Part shown: piece by piece, positions 1 to 6,973 of the stretch | How the letters are laid out: the number at the start of each line of letters is the position of its first letter | How positions within the stretch are numbered: position 1 is the first letter of the stretch | Source: Clostridiales bacterium | GTDB taxonomy: Bacteria > Bacillota_A > Clostridia > Peptostreptococcales > Anaerovoracaceae | Assembly (NCBI GenBank): GCA_015058265.1 | Contig: SVCR01000075.1 | Span: 1 to 7,707, forward strand | DNA: 7,707 nt | Direction of reading: 5' to 3' | The notes under the pieces: generated by a model | What the model was told of the DNA's origin: nothing | The model's input: the letters and a program-made list of their open reading frames with translations, nothing else | Database searches by the model: none | Made by a program: the position numbers and the translations under genes

Positions 1-2226
1 ACCTTGCTTGTCGATCTTGAAGTCAGTGTAGCTCCATTTCTTGTTCTTGGCTGCGAGATCATAGCTCTTCTGAAGAGCAGCTCCGTATACTGAAAGCGGC
101 TTGATGGAAGAACCCGGCTGACGGGCATTGACTGCTCTGTTGAGGAGCTTCTGACCCTTGAATGTCCTGCCGCCGACCATCGCTTTGACTTCTCCGGTGC
201 CGACTCCGACGATTACCATCGCGCCCTGCGGCTGGAGTGTTCTGGAAGCAAGAGAGTAGGCCTCATCTGTGATGATCAGGCGGTCTCCGTCTTTCTCTAT
301 ATCTCCTTCATATGCCGGGTCTGTAAAGTAATCCGCCGAAATGACAAGATTGCCTTTGGAATTAGCTGACTTATAAGTTGAAGGGATGTTTACATAACCT
401 CCCTGGATCGAATACAGCTTATCATCGATGATCCTGTAATAATTCTTGAATTCAAGGCTGTAATCAACTGCGCCGTTGACCTCGGTCTCGTAGATGTTCA
501 GGTCGCGGCCTTTCTTGATAACTACCGATCCGTCCTTCTTGAACTTGACATCATCTCCGGAAAGGATGAAGTTGCCGTCTTCGTCAAAGAAGTGGTCGTA
601 GTTATACAAAGCGATATCGCCGTCGTTGTTCAGCATGTTTCCGTCAGCGTCTGTGTTGTATATAGCTGAGACGGAAGGGAAGTTGTCAGGGTTCTGGAAC
701 TCCGTAGCGACAACTTTCTGTGCTTTCTTGTCAAGTGTGGAATAGATCTGCAGTCCCTTGGTGTAGACCATGCGCTCAGCATCAGCGTATTCCATACCAT
801 ATTTATCCATGAGGTCCTGAATAACAGTCTCAACGAGATATTCATGGAAATAAGAATAGATTCCGTTGCCTGATTTGATGGTAGGGTCTATGAATGAATT
901 CAGAGTCTTATCAACGGTTTCGTCGTATTCACCCTGATCGATGTAGCCCTGATCCAGCATGAGCTTGAGTGTAAGCTGACGTCTGCCGCGCGCTGTATCG
1001 TTGGTGACTATCGTATCAGGATCTCTGGCAACGATCTTCGAGTCATCACTGACCTGTTCTCCGGAATCAGCGAGCTTGAGCAAAGCGTAATCTTCAGGCG
1101 CCTGAGGCAGTGCAGCGAGAGCAGCGCATTCAACGAGATCGAGGTTCTTGACTTTCTTGGAGAAGTAGATTCTCGAAGCCGCGTCTACACCATAACAGCC
1201 GTAGCCCAGATAAATAGTATTTAGATATGCTTCGACTATCTGTTCTTTGCTCAAAGCATGTTCTATACGGCTCGCGTAGTACATCTCGATGATCTTACGG
1301 CGGATGCTTCGCTGGCTCTTGATATCAGAAAGATAAACGTTACGCGCAAGCTGCTGGGTGATGGTACTGGTACCGCTTATACGGCCGTGACCTGTGAATG
1401 AGGACAGTACGGCTCCGATCATTCTCGTCCAGTTGAATCCGTGGTGCTTCCAGAAGGTCTTGTCCTCGATAGCGATAAAGGAATTGATCAGATCTTCCGG
1501 CATGTCTTCATATTTGACGACTTTACGGTTCTGAGTGTAATAAACGCTGTCGACTTGTTTTCCTTCATCATCGTAGATCATGGAGGATGTATCGACTGCA
1601 GAATAGATGTCTGTAAAATCGTAGTGAGGAGCGAATGTTATGCAGCCGAGAGCATAGATCAGACCGCAGAACAGGAATATGACGCCAAGCATAACAAGAT
1701 CAAGGAAAAGCTTCTTGATACTTAGCTTCATCGGCTTGTTGCCTGAAGATCTTCCTTTGGCAGGGTCGTATTTAGGATTAGGCTTGAGGAAAAGCTTGGC
1801 TGCTATTTCTTTGCCGGTAAGCTTCTTCTTCTGTTTCTTAGCCGCGGCTTTCTTGGCTTTCTTCTTACCGGAAGCCTTCTTTTTCTTCTTCTTGCCTGCA
1901 GCAGCACCGGCATCAGAAGCCGGGACGGCAGCAACAGAAGCGGATTCAGTTGCTGCAGCCTGATCTGCAGAGTTCTCTGCAGCAGCTGATGCCATAGCGT
2001 TCTCAAGCTCCGGAACTACGGAATCTGCAATATCTTCCGCTTCGGAGCCGGCATCACTGAATTCCTTCCCGTAGAAAGTACGGGCGGCCGTCATTCGTGT
2101 CGTATCTGTTTGATTGAGATATGAGTTAACGTCTGCGGACAATTCATCAACAGGAGTCTCGAACTGTGACAGAAATTCATCAATTTCACGTTCGCTGTCA
2201 CTTCGTTTATCTCTGTTTGATCTCAT
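1..2226 (-). CDS. Class A penicillin-binding protein (peptidoglycan glycosyltransferase/transpeptidase), 3' end outside window
   Basis: Bifunctional cell-wall synthase that polymerises lipid II into glycan strands and cross-links stem peptides outside the membrane. The 742 codons seen are uninterrupted. In order: a cytoplasmic tail (1-170) with a Lys/Ala-rich stretch at about 112-137; one membrane segment (about 173-196); and a GT51 glycosyltransferase domain with catalytic Glu254 in IEDKTFWKHHG, the GTSTITQQLARN motif (285-296) and the EAYLNTIYLG motif (332-341). A linker and an Asp/Gly-rich insert (about 517-660) follow, then the start of the transpeptidase domain with PGSSIKP, where Ser706 is the acylated serine and Lys709 its partner. 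The SxN and KTG motifs would lie beyond the left edge. The start is fixed by TAGGAGG seven bases upstream. It is ponA/pbpF-like, but I cannot choose a symbol. Family call very secure; exact paralogue unknown. Confidence 0.96.
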   Translation of the reverse strand, partial: MRSNRDKRSDSEREIDEFLSQFETPVDELSADVNSYLNQTDTTRMTAARTFYGKEFSDAGSEAEDIADSVVPELENAMASAAAENSADQAAATESASVAAVPASDAGAAAGKKKKKKASGKKKAKKAAAKKQKKKLTGKEIAAKLFLKPNPKYDPAKGRSSGNKPMKLSIKKLFLDLVMLGVIFLFCGLIYALGCITFAPHYDFTDIYSAVDTSSMIYDDEGKQVDSVYYTQNRKVVKYEDMPEDLINSFIAIEDKTFWKHHGFNWTRMIGAVLSSFTGHGRISGTSTITQQLARNVYLSDIKSQRSIRRKIIEMYYASRIEHALSKEQIVEAYLNTIYLGYGCYGVDAASRIYFSKKVKNLDLVECAALAALPQAPEDYALLKLADSGEQVSDDSKIVARDPDTIVTNDTARGRRQLTLKLMLDQGYIDQGEYDETVDKTLNSFIDPTIKSGNGIYSYFHEYLVETVIQDLMDKYGMEYADAERMVYTKGLQIYSTLDKKAQKVVATEFQNPDNFPSVSAIYNTDADGNMLNNDGDIALYNYDHFFDEDGNFILSGDDVKFKKDGSVVIKKGRDLNIYETEVNGAVDYSLEFKNYYRIIDDKLYSIQGGYVNIPSTYKSANSKGNLVISADYFTDPAYEGDIEKDGDRLIITDEAYSLASRTLQPQGAMVIVGVGTGEVKAMVGGRTFKGQKLLNRAVNARQPGSSIKPLSVYGAALQKSYDLAAKNKKWSYTDFKIDKQG

Positions 2227-2233
2227 TGATTCG

Positions 2234-2240
2234 CCTCCTA
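2234..2240 (-). promoter_or_regulatory. Ribosome binding site of the penicillin-binding protein gene
   Basis: On the minus strand this reads TAGGAGG, seven bases before the ATG at 2226-2224. It is a near-perfect Shine-Dalgarno. It supports the long cytoplasmic tail as truly translated, rather than a start at an internal Met such as residue 166, just before the membrane segment. Confidence 0.85.
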
Positions 2241-2311
2241 ACTATAATTGTATTATCGTCGTATGCCTAAAACTGACATATTTCGCCATATTTTAATTAA
2301 CATACGTTTAT

Positions 2312-2341
2312 ATTTTAGCATAAGAGTACCTTAAGCTACAA
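2312..2341 (-). promoter_or_regulatory. Probable sigma-A promoter of the penicillin-binding protein gene
   Basis: On the minus strand, TTGTAG (2341-2336) and TAAAAT (2317-2312) are separated by 18 bases. A TGC precedes the -10 box, giving an extended -10. Transcription would begin near 2305, leaving a leader of about 80 bases. The site lies just downstream of the terminator of the preceding minus-strand gene, so the penicillin-binding protein gene probably has its own transcript. Read by eye only. Confidence 0.6.
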
Positions 2342-2370
2342 TTAAGAAAATGCAAACAGGCGAGCTTTTT

Positions 2371-2423
2371 ATAAATAAAAATCAGGACCCGATACTGCGG
2401 ATGGGGCAGTTGAAGGTCCTGAT
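2371..2423 (-). terminator. Rho-independent terminator of the M20-like protein gene
   Basis: A perfect 9-base inverted repeat, ATCAGGACC (2381-2389) with GGTCCTGAT (2415-2423), encloses a second 5-base stem, ACTGC (2394-2398) with GCAGT (2406-2410). On the minus strand the hairpin is followed by TTTTATTTAT (2380-2371). It begins 15 bases after the stop codon of the gene ending at 2439. It should end that transcript and insulate the penicillin-binding protein gene. There is no matching T-run on the other side, so it acts in one direction. Confidence 0.88.
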
Positions 2424-2438
2424 CGATAAGTAATGTTT

Positions 2439-3911
2439 TCAGAATGAGAACCAGTTTCCTTTTGTCATTATGTAGCACATCAGGGTGTTCGTTATGATCT
2501 TCGCCTTGGACTTATCGAGTCTGATATGTATGATATCACATTTAGGTCCGACCTCACTCAGCCATGAGCATGGTGTGAAATAATCATCCGGAGCATTCTT
2601 GAGAACAGAATCCGCGCTGGAGATATCGTTCACCTTGAGATATGTTTTCATGAAAGTCTTTGCCAGAGCATCCTTTTGATTGATGAACTGAGCCGAGGTG
2701 TCGGCGGTCGACATTGTGCATCCGAACAGCTCTGCCGCAGCCTGATCATCTCCGAGGATCCGATCAAGATATTCGCTGTTATAAGCCTGCGACATGACGG
2801 TCAACTTGATAGAGCCTGAGTCTGCTGTAAGATCAGTGCATATATTACGACCGAAGATATCACCGGCGCTGAATCCTTCCGGAACAGCATCACTGCTTTC
2901 ATATTTATAATTACCTGTCTTGATCATATACAGGACATTGGTAAGGCGTGCTGTAGCAGCAGGGGTATATGCTTTACGCGGTATATCATCCTCATCATCA
3001 GAAACCTCATATGAGTATTCCAGTTCCGGGTAATCATCTTTGTAAGCATTTTCCAGCTTGCGGATGCTTTTATCGATATATTTAGTAAAAGAAGGAACAG
3101 AATATGAGTTGATCAGGATAGTGGCGTCAAGTGAATCCGTATACATATTGCCGTTGCTTCCGATAGTAAAGTCTGCAAGCTGACAGGTCGTAGACTTGCT
3201 CTTAAGGCGGGTAAGCAGCGTGCTGAAGGTCTCGAGCGGATCAGGTCTTGCTGACTTACCGCCACCGACGGAGTCTGTGGTTGCACCGGATATATGGATC
3301 TTGACGGCAGTGTCGCATTTTGTTTTCTTCTTTGCTGCAGGTATAGAGATCTCAGAGATCTGCTGAGCGAAGGAAGAAACGGACATGCGAGAGGAACCGC
3401 CTTTATCCATATATATTACTTTGGAATTGGACGACAGATACTTGCTGTTTATATTCCTGTAACCGCTGCCTGAATCATCTTCATTGTTGAAGAATATTAC
3501 TGTCCTGCGGCCGGAGTCTATGTCCGATGCGGCGATCATCGCAGCGGAAGCAAGAAGCTCGGCATTATTTGCTGCTGTTTTATGATTCAGACTGACACAG
3601 ATAACAGTAGGAGATACGTTCTTCTTACGCTTTGCAGCAGAACGGTTGAAAATGATATTACCGGAACGATCGACTCTGTATTTGATGCCGTTCTCATCAG
3701 CCCATGAGGTAATGAATTCAGTCAGTGATTCCTGATCTGTGATCAATGACTGATCATATGCTTCTGTAATTGAGTGTGAAAAGCTGTCAAAAGCACTGCG
3801 GTCCAGCAGTTTGAAGCGCTGCTGTCTGTAAATAAAGAAAGCAATAGCAATGACAGCAAAAATGATCAGAACTATTGCTATTATTCTTGATTTTCTTGAA
3901 AAACGATCCAT
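2439..3911 (-). CDS. Membrane-anchored M20/PepD-like protein, apparently catalytically degenerate
   Basis: 490 residues. A basic N-terminus leads into one hydrophobic segment (about 10-28), with no lipobox or obvious cleavage site, so it is probably a signal anchor with the rest outside. The remainder follows the layout of M20 aminoacyl-histidine dipeptidases (PepD): an N-terminal helix-strand unit (61-88), PTVICVSLNHKT (101-112) where PepD has its GHLDM-type strand, TVIFFNNEDDSGSG (137-150) at the DEE position, VIYMDKGG (165-172) at the LDSEEEG position, and ISGATTDSVGGGKSARPDPLE (207-227) at the GGHSG...R.NA position. A later stretch, EGFSAGDIFGRNICTDLTADSG, resembles the EGLVETSLNLG region. 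Most metal ligands look replaced, so hydrolysis is doubtful. The ATG at 3911 is chosen because GGGAGA lies five bases upstream and a promoter just before it. The reading frame runs open to 4082, but that stretch contains both promoters. Fold assignment is inference from motif order; function unknown. Confidence 0.72.
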   Translation of the reverse strand: MDRFSRKSRIIAIVLIIFAVIAIAFFIYRQQRFKLLDRSAFDSFSHSITEAYDQSLITDQESLTEFITSWADENGIKYRVDRSGNIIFNRSAAKRKKNVSPTVICVSLNHKTAANNAELLASAAMIAASDIDSGRRTVIFFNNEDDSGSGYRNINSKYLSSNSKVIYMDKGGSSRMSVSSFAQQISEISIPAAKKKTKCDTAVKIHISGATTDSVGGGKSARPDPLETFSTLLTRLKSKSTTCQLADFTIGSNGNMYTDSLDATILINSYSVPSFTKYIDKSIRKLENAYKDDYPELEYSYEVSDDEDDIPRKAYTPAATARLTNVLYMIKTGNYKYESSDAVPEGFSAGDIFGRNICTDLTADSGSIKLTVMSQAYNSEYLDRILGDDQAAAELFGCTMSTADTSAQFINQKDALAKTFMKTYLKVNDISSADSVLKNAPDDYFTPCSWLSEVGPKCDIIHIRLDKSKAKIITNTLMCYIMTKGNWFSF

Positions 3912-3942
3912 AAGAATCTCCCTGTACAGCAAACTATCGGTT

Positions 3943-3970
3943 ATTATACACTTAAATTGTGATAAAGCAA
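3943..3970 (-). promoter_or_regulatory. Probable sigma-A promoter of the M20-like protein gene
   Basis: On the minus strand, TTGCTT (3970-3965) and a perfect TATAAT (3948-3943) are separated by 16 bases. The predicted start near 3936 gives a leader of about 25 bases containing GGGAGA (3922-3917). This rules out the longer in-frame reading that begins at 4082. Confidence 0.65.
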
Positions 3971-4025
3971 AGAAGCAGTATTCACATGAAAAAGAAAAAG
4001 AACCACTATATATGTAAAAAAAATC

Positions 4026-4055
4026 TTGCAATGCGTATATCGTTTGTGTTATAGT
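4026..4055 (+). promoter_or_regulatory. Probable sigma-A promoter of rpmB
   Basis: TTGCAA (4026-4031) and TATAGT (4050-4055) are separated by 18 bases. Transcription would start near 4062, about 50 bases before the rpmB ATG. It diverges from the promoter of the M20-like gene, with about 55 bases between the two -35 boxes. That A-rich gap shows no clear operator. Confidence 0.65.
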
Positions 4056-4095
4056 ATTCGAGCGTGTGAAAAAAGGAAACACGAAAATTCGGTAT

Positions 4096-4103
4096 AAAGG
4101 AGG
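4096..4103 (+). promoter_or_regulatory. Ribosome binding site that decides the rpmB start
   Basis: AAAGGAGG ends eight bases before the ATG at 4112. An in-frame GTG at 4103 shares its first base with this Shine-Dalgarno sequence, so it cannot be the start. ATG 4112 gives the N-terminus MSRKCEVCGK typical of L28. Confidence 0.88.
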
Positions 4104-4111
4104 TGCGGCAA

Positions 4112-4303
4112 ATGTCCAGAAAATGCGAAGTATGCGGCAAGGGTCAGACTTCAGGGAACGCTGTTTCTCACTCTAACATCCATACAAGAAGAAAATGGAA
4201 TGCAAATATCCAGACTGTAAGGATCAATGATAACGGCAGAGTCAGAAAAGCTTCTGTATGCACAAGCTGCCTGAGATCGGGCAAGGTAAACCGTGCCATC
4301 TGA
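4112..4303 (+). CDS. rpmB: 50S ribosomal protein L28 (zinc-ribbon form)
   Basis: 63 residues, normal for bacterial L28, a protein of the large ribosomal subunit. The sequence has the family layout: SRKCEVCGKG at the N-terminus, the VSHSN...TRRKWN segment (18-30) that contacts rRNA, and VCTSCLRSGKV (49-59) near the C-terminus. Cys5, Cys8, Cys50 and Cys53 form two CxxC pairs, so this is the four-cysteine, zinc-binding paralogue rather than the zinc-free form some bacteria express under zinc limitation. It has its own promoter and terminator, so it is largely monocistronic. As in Bacillus subtilis, rpmB neighbours yloU, although there it lies on the opposite strand. Identification is secure. Confidence 0.98.
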   Translation: MSRKCEVCGKGQTSGNAVSHSNIHTRRKWNANIQTVRINDNGRVRKASVCTSCLRSGKVNRAI

Positions 4304-4324
4304 CAGCATATTATAATCAGAGGT

Positions 4325-4354
4325 CTTAAGCTCGATGCTTAAGGCTTTTTGTTT
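4325..4354 (+). terminator. Rho-independent terminator after rpmB
   Basis: CTTAAGC (4325-4331) and GCTTAAG (4337-4343) form a perfect 7-base stem with a 5-base loop. They are followed by GC and a T-rich run, TTTTTGTTTT (4346-4355). It lies 22 bases after the rpmB stop. The stem is A/T-rich in its middle, so some readthrough into the next gene is possible. Confidence 0.85.
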
Positions 4355-4360
4355 TATAAT
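4355..4360 (+). promoter_or_regulatory. Possible -10 box for the yloU-recG transcript
   Basis: A perfect TATAAT lies directly after the T-run of the rpmB terminator. The -35 position (4332-4337, TCGATG) falls in the terminator hairpin and matches poorly. A TG lies two bases before the hexamer rather than the ideal one. If real, transcription would start near 4367 with a leader of about 75 bases. No better promoter for the downstream genes is visible in this gap. Confidence 0.35.
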
Positions 4361-4441
4361 AAAAAAAGAGATCCGGTCCTGATCTGATGATAATAATCGT
4401 GTCGGCGGTATCCGGCTGTGATCCGCGGGAAGGGATGAGAC

Positions 4442-4855
4442 ATGTCAGTCATATTGAGAAATGAATACGGAGCGATCGCTGTAAATAAGGGAGTTATCGA
4501 GAGGATGATAATCGAAGACCTTCTTGATATGAATGACACTGTCATTCTCTGCAACAAGAAGGGCAAAGTCATCAGGGAGAAATCCGGTAAGACACCGAGA
4601 TTCATGGATCCGGATTATTTTGATGCCCTGGAAGTCTATGAGAAGAAACAGCAGGTAAGGGTCAAAGTCTTCATCGTTACGGTGTTCGGAATGAGCATAT
4701 CCAGGATCGCTGAAGATATTTTCGACAGGATAGAGAAGGATTTCGAACTGCTGAGGCTGGGCAGACCCGGCAATATCTCAGTTCAGGTCAAGGGGATCAT
4801 GATGTCGGGACAGCTGGTCAAGAGAAATATCGAAGTTGTCAGGAGAAACAGCTGA
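4442..4855 (+). CDS. yloU: Asp23/Gls24 (DUF322) family protein, YloU-like
   Basis: 137 residues, usual for the family. Asp23/Gls24 proteins are small alpha/beta proteins linked to the cell envelope and stress; the biochemical role of YloU is unknown. The family pattern is visible: YGAIAVNKGVIERMI at the start (9-23), a central strand with VRVKVFIVTVFGMSI (72-86), the helix ISRIAEDIFDRIEKD (86-100), and a closing strand ISVQVKGIMM (111-120). There is no membrane segment or signal peptide. The ATG is preceded by AAGGGA, six bases upstream. The next gene begins one base after the stop, so the two are almost certainly co-transcribed. Position between rpmB and recG matches yloU of Bacillus subtilis, except that fakA/yloV does not intervene. 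Family confident; the symbol rests partly on position. Confidence 0.85.
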   Translation: MSVILRNEYGAIAVNKGVIERMIIEDLLDMNDTVILCNKKGKVIREKSGKTPRFMDPDYFDALEVYEKKQQVRVKVFIVTVFGMSISRIAEDIFDRIEKDFELLRLGRPGNISVQVKGIMMSGQLVKRNIEVVRRNS

Positions 4856-4856
4856 T

Positions 4857-6887
4857 ATGCTGCAGCTTACAGATGACATTGCTAAGTTAAAGGGAATAGG
4901 AAACAAGAAGAAGCAGGCGTTGTCCGCTCACGGAATAGTTACAGTAGGAGATCTGCTCAACTGGTATCCTGTCAGGTATAAGGACAGGCGGAATGTGATC
5001 AGGGCGATCGAAGCAGCAGAAGACAGAGACTGCCTCGTCAGCGGTGAACTGCGCAAGATACAGATCAGACCTCTTTCCGGTCGCAGGAGCCTTGTTGAAT
5101 GCACCTTGAATGACGGCTCCTGTGTTTTCTTTGCTGCTTTTTTCAATATGCCTTATCTTCGCAAATCCCTCAAGACCGGCAGCCGCTATATACTGTTCGG
5201 TAAGATGAAGAACAGGAACGGCCGCAGGGTATGGGTCAATCCCGAGATGTCAATTGAGGGCAGCGAGAGGGATATACGCGGCATCATTCCTGTCTACAGA
5301 TCAATAGCCGGAGTGTCGAACCCTAATCTTACAGGTCTGATAAAAACTGCTTTGGCTGAAACAGAGGATACTGAGGATTGGATCGGCAGCGGGTTACTCA
5401 GCGAGAGGCGGCTCTGCGATCAGAGCTTTGCCTTCAGGAACATCCATTTTCCTCAGTCTGAACGTCATTACAAGGCTGCAAGGTACCGGATAATATATGA
5501 ACAGCTCCTGCTCTATCAGCTGGCTGTAAGACTGAGCCGTATGGATATAGAGTCTGATGCAGGGGATTCTTCAATTGAAGATGCAGATATCACTCCGTTC
5601 ATCGATTCACTTCCGTTCGCTCTTACTGAAGGCCAGGAGAGGTGTATAAAAGATATAGAAGCCGATATGACCGCTTCCCGGCCTATGAACCGTCTGGTCC
5701 AGGGGGACGTAGGATGCGGCAAGACAGTCGTGGCGGAGGCTGCAATATATAAATGCGCTGCAGCCGGTCTGCAATCCGCTATGATGGCTCCGACAGAGAT
5801 TTTGGCCAGGCAGCATTATGAAAGGCTGTCGGAAGACCTCGGGAAGTTCGGCATGAGTGTCGTGCTGCTTACAAGCGGCATGAAAGCCGCCGAAAGAAGA
5901 GAGATACTGGGAGAGATAGCCGATGGGACGGCTAAGGTAGTCGTCGGAACACATGCCGTAATCCAGAAGGATGTAATATTCTCGGATCTCGGACTTGTCA
6001 TCACTGATGAGCAGCACAGATTCGGTGTCAATCAGCGCAAGCTGCTGGCACGCAAAGGCAGGGGCGTCAATGTGTGCGTGATGTCTGCTACTCCGATACC
6101 AAGAACACTGGCAGCGACAGTGTTCGGAGATATGGATTTCAGTATCATTAGGACAAGACCTGCAGACAGGAAGACGATAATAACACGAGCTCTTACTCCT
6201 GACAGCAGGGAAAGAGCCTATACAGCTGTACGCAGGGAGCTGGAAGCAGGGAACCTCGCATACATCGTTGCACCGAGCATCGACAGCGAGGATGATGACA
6301 TGTCTTCTGTAATGCAGCTCTACAACGAGATATGCGAGAGATTCAAGGGTTATAAGGCGGCTCTCCTGCATGGCAGGATGGGACGGGACGAGAAGGAAGC
6401 TGTCATGAATGATTTTGCTTCCGGTAAGTCCAGGATCCTCGTTGCGACTGTTGTCGTCGAGGTCGGAATAGATGTCTCCGACGCAACGATAATGGTCATA
6501 GAGAATTCAGAGAGATTCGGCCTTGCGCAGATGCATCAGCTGAGAGGCAGAGTAGGACGAAGCAATAAGCAGTCATATTGCTATCTGATCAACTACAGCA
6601 AGTCTGAAAATGCAGCCGCAAGAGCCAAAGCGATGGCTGAGATGAGTGACGGCTTCGAGATAAGCGAAGAGGATTACAGGCTGAGAGGGCCAGGGGATAT
6701 AATGGGCACTATGCAGTCGGGAAACTACAGCCGGGATATACTGATGCTTTGCAGATATACGGACATCCTGGAATTGGCTATGCAGGACGCGGACAGGATC
6801 ATAGCCGATCCTTCCGGCACTGATATGGATCACGTGCGAAGCTACATGGAATCGGCGGCACAGGCAGATAACTCAGATATCCTCTGA
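4857..6887 (+). CDS. recG: ATP-dependent DNA helicase RecG
   Basis: 676 residues, close to other RecG proteins. RecG remodels stalled replication forks and branch-migrates Holliday junctions. In order: a helix-hairpin-helix-like start (LKGIGNKKKQAL, 11-22; YPVRYKDR, 37-44); an OB-fold wedge domain (about 52-130) that splits the junction; helicase domain 1 with Walker A GDVGCGKT (283-290, Lys289), APTEILA (311-317), DEQH (384-387) and SAT (410-412); helicase domain 2 with VEVGIDV (534-540) and QLRGRVGR (561-568); and the C-terminal translocation motif LRGPGDIMGTMQSG (609-622). Met619 stands where GTRQ is usual; Gln620 is kept. An in-frame TTG at 4836 would add seven residues and overlap yloU. 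I prefer the ATG at 4857, one base after the yloU stop, with AGGAGA ten bases upstream. Confidence 0.97.
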   Translation: MLQLTDDIAKLKGIGNKKKQALSAHGIVTVGDLLNWYPVRYKDRRNVIRAIEAAEDRDCLVSGELRKIQIRPLSGRRSLVECTLNDGSCVFFAAFFNMPYLRKSLKTGSRYILFGKMKNRNGRRVWVNPEMSIEGSERDIRGIIPVYRSIAGVSNPNLTGLIKTALAETEDTEDWIGSGLLSERRLCDQSFAFRNIHFPQSERHYKAARYRIIYEQLLLYQLAVRLSRMDIESDAGDSSIEDADITPFIDSLPFALTEGQERCIKDIEADMTASRPMNRLVQGDVGCGKTVVAEAAIYKCAAAGLQSAMMAPTEILARQHYERLSEDLGKFGMSVVLLTSGMKAAERREILGEIADGTAKVVVGTHAVIQKDVIFSDLGLVITDEQHRFGVNQRKLLARKGRGVNVCVMSATPIPRTLAATVFGDMDFSIIRTRPADRKTIITRALTPDSRERAYTAVRRELEAGNLAYIVAPSIDSEDDDMSSVMQLYNEICERFKGYKAALLHGRMGRDEKEAVMNDFASGKSRILVATVVVEVGIDVSDATIMVIENSERFGLAQMHQLRGRVGRSNKQSYCYLINYSKSENAAARAKAMAEMSDGFEISEEDYRLRGPGDIMGTMQSGNYSRDILMLCRYTDILELAMQDADRIIADPSGTDMDHVRSYMESAAQADNSDIL

Positions 6888-6973
6888 TATTGATCAATCA
6901 GATATTCGATATATCTAAGCGTATGATGTTTCAGATCACGTAAATACGCGACCACGCAGGAGTATTAATAATA

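Noticed and set aside
1441..1963. Two plus-strand open frames of 94 codons opposite the penicillin-binding protein gene, one very rich in Phe and Ala.
   Set aside because: They are the reverse of the membrane-segment region and of the Lys/Ala tract (AAG runs read as CTT/TTC). The minus-strand frame is a clear, unbroken protein.
3912..4082. A 57-residue N-terminal extension of the M20-like protein starting at 4082.
   Set aside because: This stretch contains the gene's own -35/-10 boxes and, on the other strand, the rpmB promoter. The ATG at 3911 has a ribosome binding site and is followed by a normal basic-then-hydrophobic anchor.
4375..4384. Ten-base match GGTCCTGATC to the terminator arm at 2415-2424, considered as a repeat element.
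   Set aside because: No extension beyond ten bases, no other copies and no paired arm nearby. Chance is sufficient.
4836..4856. A TTG start for recG that would overlap the end of yloU.
   Set aside because: An ATG seven codons later has a usable Shine-Dalgarno sequence (AGGAGA, 4841-4846), which the TTG start would have to precede.
5607..6371. A 254-codon open frame on the minus strand inside recG.
   Set aside because: It is antisense to the most conserved helicase motifs of RecG, its product looks like no known family and is rich in Cys and His, and it has no clear ribosome binding site.
6884..6901. Inverted repeat CTGAT/ATCAG with an inner palindrome ATTGATCAAT at the end of recG, considered as a terminator or operator.
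   Set aside because: The stem is A/T-rich, has no T-run after it and overlaps the stop codon. It is too weak to call.
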